A stretch of 64,000 nucleotides of DNA from GWE2-40-63 sp041664345 (GCA_041664345.1 JBAYKX010000021.1:15519-79518); one strand, 5' to 3'; counted from the stretch's first letter, positions 56,076 to 63,501 are shown. Numbers and translations: made by a program. Notes: generated by a model from the letters alone, not told the origin.

Positions 56076-56999
56076 ATGACATATACCATAGGTGAAACGG
56101 TATTGGATATAATAATAAATTCAATGGATACGGTTCAAATGCGTCCAGGTGGATCCATGCTAAATACAGCCATATCGTTGGGGCGGTTGAATATTCCTGT
56201 TTCTCATATTTCATTGATAGCCAACGATAGAGCGTCAGAAATGCTTCTTTCATTTTTAGAAGAAAATGGTGTGGCTACTAACTGCTTACATCGGGAGATA
56301 GAAATAAAAACTAGTTTGGCATTAGCTTTTCTTGATGAGAACAGAAATGCTGACTATTCTTTTTATAAAGAAGAACTAACAAAAACACCAGATTTATTTT
56401 TTCCGGAAGTATCGCCCTTTGATATTGTCCATTTTGGATCATTCTTTAGTTTAAATCGAATATTACATAAGCCATTGCACGAATTTTTAATTAAAGCTCG
56501 TAAAAATAAAGCGGTAATATTATACGATCCCAATTTCCGTACCCCTCATTTACCGCAGCTGAATAAGCTGATGCCCCTGATTGAAGCTAACCTAGCAGTA
56601 GCTCAGATTGTAAAAGCATCAAACGATGATTTAGAAAATATTTTTAAAGTACGAACCCCAATAGATGCTTGGAATATTATAAAAGAATATAAGGTTGAAA
56701 TACTGGTTTATACTATGGGCGAGAATGGTTCATGGGTATTTACTGCTCAAGATAGCTTGTTTGTTCCATCAAATAAAATTGAAATAGTGAGCACTATTGG
56801 TGCAGGTGATACTTTTTCAGCTGGAATTATTTTTTATTTGCATCAAATGATGGAGCAGGGAATAAGGTATCATCAGTTTAGTAGGGCACAATGGAAAAAA
56901 TGCCTTGAGTTAGCTACTTTATTTGCTGCAGAAACTTGTCAGTCCTATGATAACTATCTTTCATGTAGTTTTGTAAATAATTACCATTATGTACGGTAA
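56076..56999 (+). CDS. PfkB-family carbohydrate kinase
   Basis: The 307-residue ribokinase-like protein phosphorylates a sugar or related alcohol. It has MRPGGSMLNTAISLGRLNIPVSHISLIANDRASEML (PfkB signature 1), VILYDPNFRTPHLP, and the catalytic base loop STIGAGDTFSAGIIFYL (signature 2). The sequence fits fructokinase-like members, but the substrate is not fixed by motifs. The DUF4268 gene starts inside its last codons, an 11-base overlap. Confidence 0.9.
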   Translation: MTYTIGETVLDIIINSMDTVQMRPGGSMLNTAISLGRLNIPVSHISLIANDRASEMLLSFLEENGVATNCLHREIEIKTSLALAFLDENRNADYSFYKEELTKTPDLFFPEVSPFDIVHFGSFFSLNRILHKPLHEFLIKARKNKAVILYDPNFRTPHLPQLNKLMPLIEANLAVAQIVKASNDDLENIFKVRTPIDAWNIIKEYKVEILVYTMGENGSWVFTAQDSLFVPSNKIEIVSTIGAGDTFSAGIIFYLHQMMEQGIRYHQFSRAQWKKCLELATLFAAETCQSYDNYLSCSFVNNYHYVR

Positions 57000-57453
57000 A
57001 GATGAACTTCGCCAATTAAAGCAAGAATTTTGGGAATCATTTGGTCGTTACACGCAATATTATTCCAAAGAAGTGGGTGAACCCATACACTGGATGTTGT
57101 AGAAAACTAAAATTAAAGGACTGGAGCTTAAATTTGAAGTTGAAAACCAACGAGTTAAAGTTATACTGGAAATAAACCACAAAAATGAAGATCGGCGATT
57201 GCATTATTTAGCTGAGCTTGAAAATTACCGCAGCCTCATTGATGAAGGATTTGAGGAGCGTTTAATATGGGATGAAAACGTTCTTTTGAGAGAAGGAAAA
57301 ACCGTATCGCAAATTTATATTATCAATAACTCCTATAATTTTCATAACAAAGACCACTGGAAAGATATATTTATTTTTATGGCTACCAATATGTACCGGA
57401 TTCAGACCAATTTAAAGGAATTGCTTCCGATATTGGAAGAGACGCTTAGGTAG
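56989..57453 (+). pseudogene. DUF4268 protein gene with an in-frame amber stop
   Basis: The frame from ATG 56989 encodes MYGKDELRQLKQEFWESFGR to HWML, then TAG at 57100-57102 (codon 38). It continues in the same frame with KTKIKGLELKFEVENQRVKV to LKELLPILEETLR (155 codons in all). DUF4268 proteins normally read through this point with a residue such as Tyr, so one substitution broke the gene. DUF4268 has a restriction-endonuclease-like look in parts of the family; the function is unknown. It overlaps pfkB by 11 bases, and a period-7 array begins on the base after its stop codon. Confidence 0.82.
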
Positions 57454-57516
57454 GTGGCTGGGTACTGGTGGCTGGTTACTTGTTGCTGGTGGCTTGTTAC
57501 TGGTAGCTGGTTTTGA
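57454..57516. repeat. period-7 array directly behind the DUF4268 stop
   Basis: Units are GTGGCTG, GGTACTG, GTGGCTG, GTTACTT, GTTGCTG, GTGGCTT, GTTACTG, GTAGCTG, then decay. The register starts on the first base after the stop codon. The remaining 57517-57687 shows no gene. Confidence 0.8.
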
Positions 57517-57687
57517 ACTTGGACACAATAATTCACCATTTTCCAAGCAAAGCTATATCCGACAAAAAATACAGGGCAACCGCATTTATGAATCGAAATT
57601 TGAATTTCCCATTTTCGGCGCATGGTTTCCTCATAATTTCAATTAAACGGAAGTGCTTGCGCCGATTTTATGCCGCACATTAATATA

Positions 57688-57740
57688 CCCCGGCTTGAAA
57701 GCCGGGGCTATTCATATTAAATCCCCTTCGGGATTTTTTT
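57688..57740 (+). terminator. two GC-rich hairpins, the second an intrinsic terminator
   Basis: CCCCGGC/GCCGGGG (57688-57694 with 57701-57707) is followed by AAATCCC/GGGATTT (57719-57725 with 57730-57736) and eight T on the plus strand. They lie between the DUF4268 remnant and the convergent trxB and can serve the plus strand; the sequence looks like a dispersed repeat. Confidence 0.65.
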
Positions 57741-57772
57741 TAAAGCGAATTCCCTGAATATTCCTCTTCTAA

Positions 57773-58780
57773 TTAATGCTTTTGTGCCAAATACCGTTCC
57801 GTATCTAAGGCGGCCATGCAACCGGTTCCTGCGGCGGTTACCGCTTGCCGATAGACATGGTCCTGTACATCGCCGCAGGCAAACACTCCGGGAACATTGG
57901 TATGAGTTGAGCCCGGTTTTGTAAGGATATAGTCAGTTTCATCGGTTTCCAGAAACGGTTTGAACACCTCTGAATTGGGTGTGTGACCAATAGCGAGAAA
58001 GAATCCGTCAACTTTAATAATTACTTCCGCTTCATCAGCTTCACCTTTCCGTTTTATCAGTTTTACTCCTTGAACCACTTGGCCGTCGCCAATGATTTCT
58101 TTGGTGCTATGCTCGAACAATACTTCAATGTTTGGTGTATCAAATACGCGTTTTTGCATGGCTTTTGATGCCCGCAAATAATCTTTCCGGATTATCAAAT
58201 ATACTTTTTTACACAGATTTGCCAAGTATGTGGCTTCCTCAGCTGCGGTATCGCCGCCACCTACAACTGCTACATCTTTGCCTCGGTAAAAGAACCCATC
58301 ACAGGTAGCGCAAGCTGAAACTCCCCCACCTTTGTATTTTTCTTCCGATTCCAATCCTAAGTATTTGGCCGTTGCACCGGTGGCAATAATTACAGCGTCA
58401 GCTAAAATTACTTTTTCATCATCAATAACAACTTTATGTACATCGGTTGAAAAATCGACTTTGGTAACCATTCCCCATCGGATTTCAGTTCCAAACCTTT
58501 CGGCTTGTTTCTTTAAATCTTCCATCATGGCAGTACCATCGGTACCTTGAGGATAACCTGGAAAATTTTCTACCTCAGTGGTTGTGGTTAACTGGCCACC
58601 AGCTTGTATACCTTGAATCATAACAGGTTTAAGGTTAGCTCTAGCAGCATATATGGCTGCAGTATAACCGGCAGGTCCTGAGCCTATGATTAAACATTTA
58701 ACATGCTCTGCATCCTTCCCGCCAATGTTATCAACAGTTGACTGGTTTTTAGGAACTTCCATTTTTTTAAATAAATCCAT
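57773..58780 (-). CDS. trxB: thioredoxin reductase
   Basis: The 335-residue flavoenzyme reduces thioredoxin with NADPH. It has the FAD motif CLIGSGPAGYTAAIYAARA (GxGxxG), the NADPH motif VAVVGGGDTAAEEATYLA, the redox-active CATC in VSACATCDGFFYRG, and the C-terminal FAD motif VPGVFACGDVQDHVYRQAVTAAGTG. An N-terminal extension of about 25 residues (MDLFKKMEVPKNQSTVDNIG) precedes the core. An octamer repeat (CTTTACAA x3) lies 32 bases upstream. Confidence 0.96.
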   Translation of the reverse strand: MDLFKKMEVPKNQSTVDNIGGKDAEHVKCLIIGSGPAGYTAAIYAARANLKPVMIQGIQAGGQLTTTTEVENFPGYPQGTDGTAMMEDLKKQAERFGTEIRWGMVTKVDFSTDVHKVVIDDEKVILADAVIIATGATAKYLGLESEEKYKGGGVSACATCDGFFYRGKDVAVVGGGDTAAEEATYLANLCKKVYLIIRKDYLRASKAMQKRVFDTPNIEVLFEHSTKEIIGDGQVVQGVKLIKRKGEADEAEVIIKVDGFFLAIGHTPNSEVFKPFLETDETDYILTKPGSTHTNVPGVFACGDVQDHVYRQAVTAAGTGCMAALDTERYLAQKH

Positions 58781-58811
58781 GAATCTATACTTTTACTTGT
58801 TTTACTAATTT

Positions 58812-58835
58812 CTTTACAACTTTACAACTTTACAA
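58812..58835. repeat. three CTTTACAA octamers upstream of trxB
   Basis: Three perfect 8-bp units. This is the only such array here that lies 5' of a gene. The rest of the gap to the tRNA (58836-59178) holds no gene; an open frame at 59016-59330 runs through the tRNA and is not real. Confidence 0.7.
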
Positions 58836-59178
58836 AATTACGAATATTTTTAATGCCTGAGCGATCGGATTTAGAGGATTTCAAAAAGTGAACCAAATAC
58901 TGGTTCCATACAAATTGTCAGGTGACCAAATTATTCCGAATCAATAAAAAATGGCTGAATGAATTGAAAACCAAGTTACATTATTATTTGTGTAAATACC
59001 TAATTTATAAGAATTTTGCAACCATTTTTAAATTCATACTCTTTGGATCAACTATTGATTTTTCTTATTCCTATCCAATTTATTGATACTATTTATAACC
59101 CTATAAATAAAAAAGATTTTCAAAATATCGTTCAATATGGTAACTGGTGGAAAAATCCTGAAAATAGTTTCAAACTAA

Positions 59179-59208
59179 TTGCAGATTACAATTCGTTTAC
59201 TAAATTTG
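59179..59208 (+). promoter_or_regulatory. promoter of tRNA-Pro
   Basis: TTG (59179-59181) and TAAATTTG (59201-59208, matching TAnnTTTG) are 19 bases apart; the tRNA begins 15 bases further on. Confidence 0.65.
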
Positions 59209-59222
59209 CACTTTCAATTGAG

Positions 59223-59299
59223 CGGGGTGTGGCGCAGTTGGCTAGCGTACTAGCATGGGGTGCTAGTGGTCGTCCGTTCGAGTCGGATCACCCCGACCA
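59223..59299 (+). tRNA. tRNA-Pro(GGG)
   Basis: A complete cloverleaf is visible. The acceptor CGGGGTG (59223-59229) pairs with CACCCCG (59289-59295). The D stem is GCGC/GCGT. The anticodon stem CTAGC/GCTAG encloses loop ATGGGGT with anticodon GGG (59257-59259). The variable loop is TGGTC, the T stem GTCCG/CGGAT with loop TTCGAGT, and the discriminator A plus encoded CCA is at 59296-59299. It has its own promoter and a terminator right behind it. It is the parent of the two rearranged copies downstream. Confidence 0.95.
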
Positions 59300-59301
59300 G
59301 G

Positions 59302-59340
59302 AAAGAGATTATCCCGATAAAAAGGGGTAATCTCTTTTTA
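59302..59340 (+). terminator. intrinsic terminator after tRNA-Pro
   Basis: AAAGAGATTATCCC (59302-59315) pairs with GGGGTAATCTCTTT (59324-59337), 14 positions with one G-U, then a T run. A near-identical copy lies at 59718-59757. Confidence 0.9.
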
Positions 59341-59366
59341 TTTTTATCAACCTGATAACCAAAGCT

Positions 59367-59615
59367 ATGTTTAGGGTATATATTTTATATTCAGAATTAT
59401 TGCGGAAGTATTATATAGGCCAGACCAAAGATTTAGACCGACGGATATAGGAACACAACAGGGGAAAAACATCGTTTACTGCTAAAGGTGTTCCGTGGAA
59501 AATAATCTGGTCAAATGAATATGCCAGCCGTTTAGAAGCTATGGCCATGGAGAAACGGATCAAATCGAGGGGAGCCGGGCGTTTTTTATCGGAACAGTTG
59601 GTTTTATTCAAATAA
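59367..59615 (+). pseudogene. GIY-YIG nuclease gene with an in-frame amber stop
   Basis: The frame from ATG 59367 encodes MFRVYILYSELLRKYYIGQTKDLDRRI, then TAG (59448-59450, codon 28), then EHNRGKTSFTAKGVPWKIIW to LSEQLVLFK (82 codons in all). This is the small single-domain GIY-YIG (UPF0213/Slx1-like) family: VYILYS-x-YYIGQT is the catalytic GIY-YIG block, RR the conserved arginine block and EHNRGKTS the next. One substitution in the codon before EHN destroyed it. It sits between the intact tRNA-Pro and a tRNA-derived copy, each followed by the same terminator. Confidence 0.85.
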
Positions 59616-59647
59616 ATCCAGACCGTAAAGCCTCATACCATAATATA

Positions 59648-59715
59648 GCAGTTGATTAGCGTATCACGCCAAAGGCGTGATGGTCGTCACACTCAAAGCG
59701 TGATCACCCCGACCA
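59648..59715 (+). other. tRNA-Pro-derived element, copy B, with palindromic arms
   Basis: Aligned with the intact tRNA-Pro, this copy keeps a decayed D arm (GCAGTTGATTAGCGTA), the variable loop TGGTC and the 3' acceptor CACCCCGACCA. The anticodon arm is replaced by the palindrome TCACGCC-AAA-GGCGTGA and the T arm by TCACACTCAAAGCGTGA. The 5' acceptor strand is lost. The tRNA's own terminator is copied behind it. It cannot be a working tRNA. Confidence 0.85.
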
Positions 59716-59717
59716 GG

Positions 59718-59757
59718 AAAGAGGTTATCCCGATTAAAAGGGGTAATCTCTTTTTGT
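59718..59757 (+). terminator. duplicated tRNA-Pro terminator
   Basis: AAAGAGGTTATCCC pairs with GGGGTAATCTCTTT (59740-59753) and a T run follows; it differs from the copy at 59302 at only a few bases. Confidence 0.85.
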
Positions 59758-59770
59758 TTTTATCAATAAG

Positions 59771-60028
59771 TTGGCTTTTTATTGCCCTCAATTTGCCCAT
59801 CATTCACAAAACATCCTAAAATATGTTGGCAACGACTGCAACGTAATGGCTGAAATCCTGCTTTCGCGGTACGATTTGTTTTTGTCGTGCCACATGATTA
59901 CCCATTTAACCACCAACCTCAACAGCTCCGAAATTGAAGAAATATATGGATTGAGGATGCAGAGAAGGCTAAGAGAGTTGTTTAATTTAATAGCATTCGA
60001 TGGAAATGCAAAAGATCAAAGAGCATGA
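59771..60028 (+). pseudogene. 3' fragment of a DnaC-like ATPase gene
   Basis: The frame encodes GNDCNVMAEILLSRYDLF, then ITHLTTNLNSSEIEEIYG and RMQRRLRELFNLIAFDGNAKD. I recognise this as the C-terminal end of the DnaC-like P-loop ATPases found in Bacteroidota and their phages. The Walker A and B parts are absent, there is no ATG, and the fragment begins right behind the duplicated tRNA terminator. It looks like the remains of an older insertion cut by the island boundary. Its end overlaps the first codons of the AbiEi frame. Confidence 0.65.
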
Positions 60029-61046
60029 GTTATGTGTAAACTATTCACAAAAACATCGTTTTATGGTACTTTGCTCGAATTTATACTCTTCATCTTTATT
60101 ACTTTCTGTTGTATCAAAAGGGGTAAAAATTGGGATTTATAGTGTGTCAAAAAAGAATGAAATTTTTTTGAGTAAAAAATTCATATTAGTACCTTTTTTA
60201 GGTATATTTACAGAAACTTTACTCTCATTGGAAGCTGCACGAAATAATAACTACTTATTGAGTTGGGTTGAAAAACAGCAATCCTGGGGAAAATATGTAT
60301 TTAGCTTAGTACAAGTTAAAGCTGATTTTCCTGATTTGTCTGAATCAGCTTTAAAACGGGCATTAGACCGACTTTCAAATAAAGGTCGAATCTTATCTGT
60401 CTATAAAGGGTTTTATCTTATTGTTCCTCCCGAATATACTTCCCGCGGTCTGCTACCACCTATGCTTTTCATCGATAGCTTGATGAAGTTTATTCACAAA
60501 CCCTATTATGTGGGTCTTTTAAGTGCCGCAGCATTGCATGGTTCAGCCCATCAGCAGCCCCAGGAATTCTTTGTAGTAACAGATACCAAACAAATTGCAA
60601 CGATAAAAAAAGGACTTAAAATCAATTATATAACAAAAAAAGAGATTCCCGAAAATTTACTGGAGAATAGAAAAACCGAATCGGGTTTTGTGAAGGTGTC
60701 AAGCCCCGAATTAACTGCAGCGGATATTATTTATTACAATAGCCGGATTGGTGGCATTAATCGAGCGGCATCGGTTATAAACGAGCTAGCTGAAGTGATG
60801 AAACCGGAAAAAATTATTCCCGAATTGATTAATACGCTCACCGTTCCTACAATCCAGCGTTTGGGTTATCTTTTAGAGGTTGTTCTGGAACAAAAAATAT
60901 TGTCCGATAAGCTTTACAAAGAGTCTCAAAAAATAAAGAAAGAGTTTTTTAGGCAACCCTTGAAAGCCGGAATTGAAAAAATCGGTTTTCAGAAAAATGA
61001 CCGGTGGAAAATAATTATTAACACCGATATTGAAATTGACGAATGA
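60000..61046 (+). CDS. abiEi: AbiEi-type antitoxin (type IV toxin-antitoxin)
   Basis: The recognisable part begins near residue 80: NNNYLLSWVEKQQSWGKYVFSLVQVKADFPDLSESALKRALDRLSNKGRILSVYKGFYLIVPPEY is the N-terminal winged helix. The C-terminal AbiEi domain follows (YVGLLSAAALHGSAHQQPQEFFVVT, SSPELTAADIIYYNSRIGGINRAASVINELAE). AbiEi counteracts AbiEii and represses the operon. The first ~76 codons match nothing I know and the ATG at 60000 overlaps the ATPase fragment, so the true start may be the ATG at 60063 or the TTG at 60228. It overlaps abiEii by ATGA. Confidence 0.82.
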   Translation: MEMQKIKEHELCVNYSQKHRFMVLCSNLYSSSLLLSVVSKGVKIGIYSVSKKNEIFLSKKFILVPFLGIFTETLLSLEAARNNNYLLSWVEKQQSWGKYVFSLVQVKADFPDLSESALKRALDRLSNKGRILSVYKGFYLIVPPEYTSRGLLPPMLFIDSLMKFIHKPYYVGLLSAAALHGSAHQQPQEFFVVTDTKQIATIKKGLKINYITKKEIPENLLENRKTESGFVKVSSPELTAADIIYYNSRIGGINRAASVINELAEVMKPEKIIPELINTLTVPTIQRLGYLLEVVLEQKILSDKLYKESQKIKKEFFRQPLKAGIEKIGFQKNDRWKIIINTDIEIDE

Positions 61047-61831
61047 TACCAGCAAACGAAATAAAAGCTTGGAGTAATGTTGTTCCCTGGATAACCGACG
61101 AACAAATTGAACAGGACTTGGTGATATGCCGTTCTCTGGTGGAGATATTTTCAGATGATTTTTTGGCCGAAAATCTTGTTTTCAGAGGTGGCACCGCATT
61201 GTATAAACTATATTTACAACCTCAGCCCCGTTATTCCGAAGATATTGACCTAGTTCAGAAAAAAACAGGTCCAATCAAAGATGTTATCGCACAGCTGCAA
61301 AAGCGGCTCTCTTTCCTTGGACAACCCGTTATCAAACAAAAGGCAAATAACAACACCCTTGTATTTCGTTTCGATTCCGAGAACATAACCCCAGTAAAAT
61401 TGCGGTTGAAAGTGGAAATTAATTGTCGGGAACATTTTTCCGTTTTAGGATATACCACTAAGGAGTTTAGCGTAAATACTGGTTGGTTTAAAGGGACTTG
61501 CAATATTTCTACTTACCAACTCGAAGAAATGTTAGGCACAAAAATCCGTGCCCTATATCAACGCCGAAAAGGACGTGATTTATACGACATGTATAAAGCG
61601 TTAACCTTATCAAATCTAAATATTGACCAGATAATTGCCTGTTATAAAGTGTACATGAATTTTGTAGTTGCCAATCCACCCACTCAAAAACAGTACCTGC
61701 AAAACATGGAATTAAAAATGAAAGACCGGGAATTTTTAGATGATACCATTTCATTACTTCGAGTGGATGAAAAGTATAACCCATTGGCAGCATGGGAAAT
61801 GTTTAGAAGTCGACTGATTGAGAAGATTTAA
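61043..61831 (+). CDS. abiEii: AbiEii toxin, nucleotidyltransferase
   Basis: The 262-residue toxin belongs to the DUF1814/AbiEii nucleotidyltransferase superfamily. It has the GG-T motif LVFRGGTALYKLYL, the acidic pair YSEDIDLVQ, the strand VKLRLKVEINCREHF and the late motif QRRKGRDLYDMYKALTL. AbiEii-type enzymes add nucleotides to tRNA acceptor stems or act as GTP-dependent transferases, stopping growth and aborting phage infection. All key residues look intact. The island lies beside tRNA-derived elements. In-operon order antitoxin-toxin is standard. Confidence 0.9.
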   Translation: MIPANEIKAWSNVVPWITDEQIEQDLVICRSLVEIFSDDFLAENLVFRGGTALYKLYLQPQPRYSEDIDLVQKKTGPIKDVIAQLQKRLSFLGQPVIKQKANNNTLVFRFDSENITPVKLRLKVEINCREHFSVLGYTTKEFSVNTGWFKGTCNISTYQLEEMLGTKIRALYQRRKGRDLYDMYKALTLSNLNIDQIIACYKVYMNFVVANPPTQKQYLQNMELKMKDREFLDDTISLLRVDEKYNPLAAWEMFRSRLIEKI

Positions 61832-61881
61832 AGTAATTGACTAAAAAAATAATTGGTAGAACAGGGTTTTGGATAATTAAT

Positions 61882-61929
61882 AGTTCGGTATAAAGTTCGG
61901 TATAAAGTTCATGATAAAGTTCGTAGTAA
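61882..61929. repeat. four 12-bp tandem units after abiEii
   Basis: AGTTCGGTATAA occurs twice, then AGTTCATGATAA and AGTTCGTAGTAA. A short hairpin (AATATTGG/CCAATATT, 61967-61987) follows. Nothing else is visible in 61832-62168. Confidence 0.75.
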
Positions 61930-62168
61930 AGTGCAAAACAATACCGTTACAAGTTGTTTTTTGTATAATATTGGTTTTTCCAATATTGGATTGACTCTTT
62001 TATGGGCAACCAACATCCTCCTTTTTGAATCATTTTAGTGGAAAAATTCTTATTTAGAATAAGTCTTAATTATCTATAAATCAACTAAAAAACACAATAT
62101 TTCTTAGTTATTCTAAAATTTCATATACTTAAGCGGTATTATTCCAAAAGTGAACAAACAACATACCA

Positions 62169-62361
62169 ATGAAAAAACCGATTATTTGCCTTACCATTGT
62201 TTTATCAATAGGATTGCAAGCTTTTCCCCAAACTATCGATCAGATTAAAGCCGATAATGTATCATGGTGAACTGGCAGAATATTTCGATTACTCCTATTG
62301 GGACGGTGCCGATTGGAGCAACCTAATCGGCTCGCGGAATGGAATTGGTTTGGTGGAACTG
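62169..62361 (+). pseudogene. remnant of a secreted protein gene, frameshifted and cut by a tRNA-like element
   Basis: ATG 62169 begins a signal peptide (KKPIICLTIVLSIGLQAFPQ, then TIDQIKADN) that ends at TGA after 33 codons. A shifted frame from 62257 continues YHGELAEYFDYSYWDGADWSN and LIGSRNGIGLVELYG, which looks like real protein sequence. The frame then enters the tRNA-derived element at 62362. I do not recognise the family. Confidence 0.55.
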
Positions 62362-62440
62362 TACGGTGTGGCGCAGTTGGCTAGCGTATCACGCAAAAGG
62401 CGTGATGGTCGTCACGCCTTTTGGCGTGATCACCCCGACA
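62362..62440 (+). other. tRNA-Pro-derived element, copy C, with palindromic arms
   Basis: This copy keeps the whole D arm of tRNA-Pro (GTGTGGCGCAGTTGGCTAGC), the variable loop TGGTC and the 3' acceptor CACCCCGA. The anticodon arm is TCACGC-AAAAG-GCGTGA (62389-62405) and the T arm GTCACGCC-TTTT-GGCGTGAT (62411-62430). The 5' acceptor TACGGTG pairs at four or five of seven positions. A cloverleaf shape is still possible, but there is no anticodon loop and no T loop. Confidence 0.85.
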
Positions 62441-62454
62441 AATTAAACAAAACC

Positions 62455-62488
62455 AAAAGCCTGAAAATTATATGATTTTCAGGCTTTT
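62455..62488 (+). terminator. intrinsic terminator behind copy C
   Basis: AAAAGCCTGAAAAT (62455-62468) pairs perfectly with ATTTTCAGGCTTTT (62475-62488), 14 bp, loop TATATG. Confidence 0.92.
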
Positions 62489-62728
62489 CTATTTTTGGTA
62501 AATCATTCCTATTTTAATTATTTCTGATAGCTATTCACAATATTTAAAGCCCTGTTAATTTGCTGGGGTACACTCAAAATATATTGTGAGAATGTTGTAA
62601 ATATTATCAAAAGTTCTGTAATACTTAATTTATAAAAGGCTCGTTTCTTTGACTTACTAAATCTTGTGTTATGGAAAAACAATTATCAAAGAAGCATTTT
62701 AAAACGGCATGAATACAAACGATTATGT

Positions 62729-63325
62729 ATGAAAACTAAGAAAACAATAAAAGACTTTCCAATAGTTTGCGTAGGTGGTTCGGCAGGAGGCCTTGATGCC
62801 TACACCCGTCTGCTACAACATTTGCCACCCGATATGGGTGTGGCTATTGTAATTGTTAATCATGTAAGAACCTTAGCTACTATGCTCCACGAGGTTCTTC
62901 CTCGCTTTACAAAGATGCCCGTTGAACTGATCACGGAACGACTCGATGTTCTGCCCAATCATGTATTTATCATTCCCGAACAGAGCGACTTACACGTGTT
63001 TAACGACGAGTTCCGCCTAAAGCCAATATCCAAACCTAGGGGATGGCCTGATGTGATTACTGTTTTTCTGCGTTCATTGACTGAACATTGGGACGGAAAA
63101 CTTATCGCTGTTATTGTTTCAGGCTATGATGGTGACGGAGCCGAAGCATTGAAAGGAATAAAAGAAGTGGGAGGCATTACCATCGCCCAGAAACCAAATA
63201 CAGCCAAACAGCCAGATATGCCAGAAAGCGCAATAGCAAGTGGATTTATCGATTTTATTCTTTCTCCGGAAGATATCGCCAAAGAAATTATACATATTGC
63301 ACACATAAATGAAACAGAGCCTTAG
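62729..63325 (+). CDS. stand-alone CheB-type methylesterase domain
   Basis: The 198-residue protein is the catalytic CheB domain without the receiver: the serine in CVGGSAGGLDAYTRLLQHLP, the histidine expected near VNHVRTLATMLHEVLP, and the aspartate in VIVSGYDGDGAEALKGIKEVGG. IAQKPNTAKQPDMPESAIASGFIDFILSPEDIA is the typical end. CheB removes methyl groups from chemoreceptors. No CheR, CheA or receptor gene is nearby; in Bacteroidota such proteins often come with CheB/CheR-PAS fusions elsewhere. I use the ATG at 62729 rather than the upstream TTG. Confidence 0.87.
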   Translation: MKTKKTIKDFPIVCVGGSAGGLDAYTRLLQHLPPDMGVAIVIVNHVRTLATMLHEVLPRFTKMPVELITERLDVLPNHVFIIPEQSDLHVFNDEFRLKPISKPRGWPDVITVFLRSLTEHWDGKLIAVIVSGYDGDGAEALKGIKEVGGITIAQKPNTAKQPDMPESAIASGFIDFILSPEDIAKEIIHIAHINETEP

Positions 63326-63335
63326 TTAGCCTTTT

Positions 63336-63501
63336 ACCCAAATTGAGCGATTTGTTACCACAAATCTGCTCAATCGACTGAACAATTGTAAGTTTCCACA
63401 AATTTTCGCTTCACTCAATTTGAGAAAAACAACAATTGCTATGTCGGGGTTATACCTAAGTAAAGCGATTTGTTGCTGCACTCAAATCGCTCAACTTAGG
63501 T
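63336..63501. repeat. three-hairpin ~170-bp repeat element, copy 2
   Basis: This copy pairs with 46458-46631. Here hairpin 3 is the clearest: CCTAAGTAAAGCGATTTG with CAAATCGCTCAACTTAGG, 16 of 18. Hairpin 1 is ATTGAGCGATTTG with CAAATCTGCTCAAT (one bulge). Hairpin 2 has diverged from copy 1 but still pairs CAATTGT with ACAATTG at its base. It begins ten bases after the cheB stop codon. The 177 bases on to bfr show nothing else. Confidence 0.85.

Noticed and set aside
57199..57453. An 84-codon frame that could be a separate small gene.
   Set aside because: It is the 3' part of the DUF4268 gene, in frame with the ATG at 56989, and starts only at a TTG.
59016..59330. Open frame of 104 codons upstream of and through the tRNA.
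   Set aside because: It runs through tRNA-Pro and its terminator and has no recognisable protein features.
56989..59615. Two in-frame TAG codons (DUF4268 and GIY-YIG) might mean amber suppression.
   Set aside because: Ordinary genes here end in TAG (xseA at 25609-25611, the OmpA-domain gene at 32597-32599), no suppressor tRNA is visible, and both affected genes are accessory. Two independent nonsense mutations are simpler.
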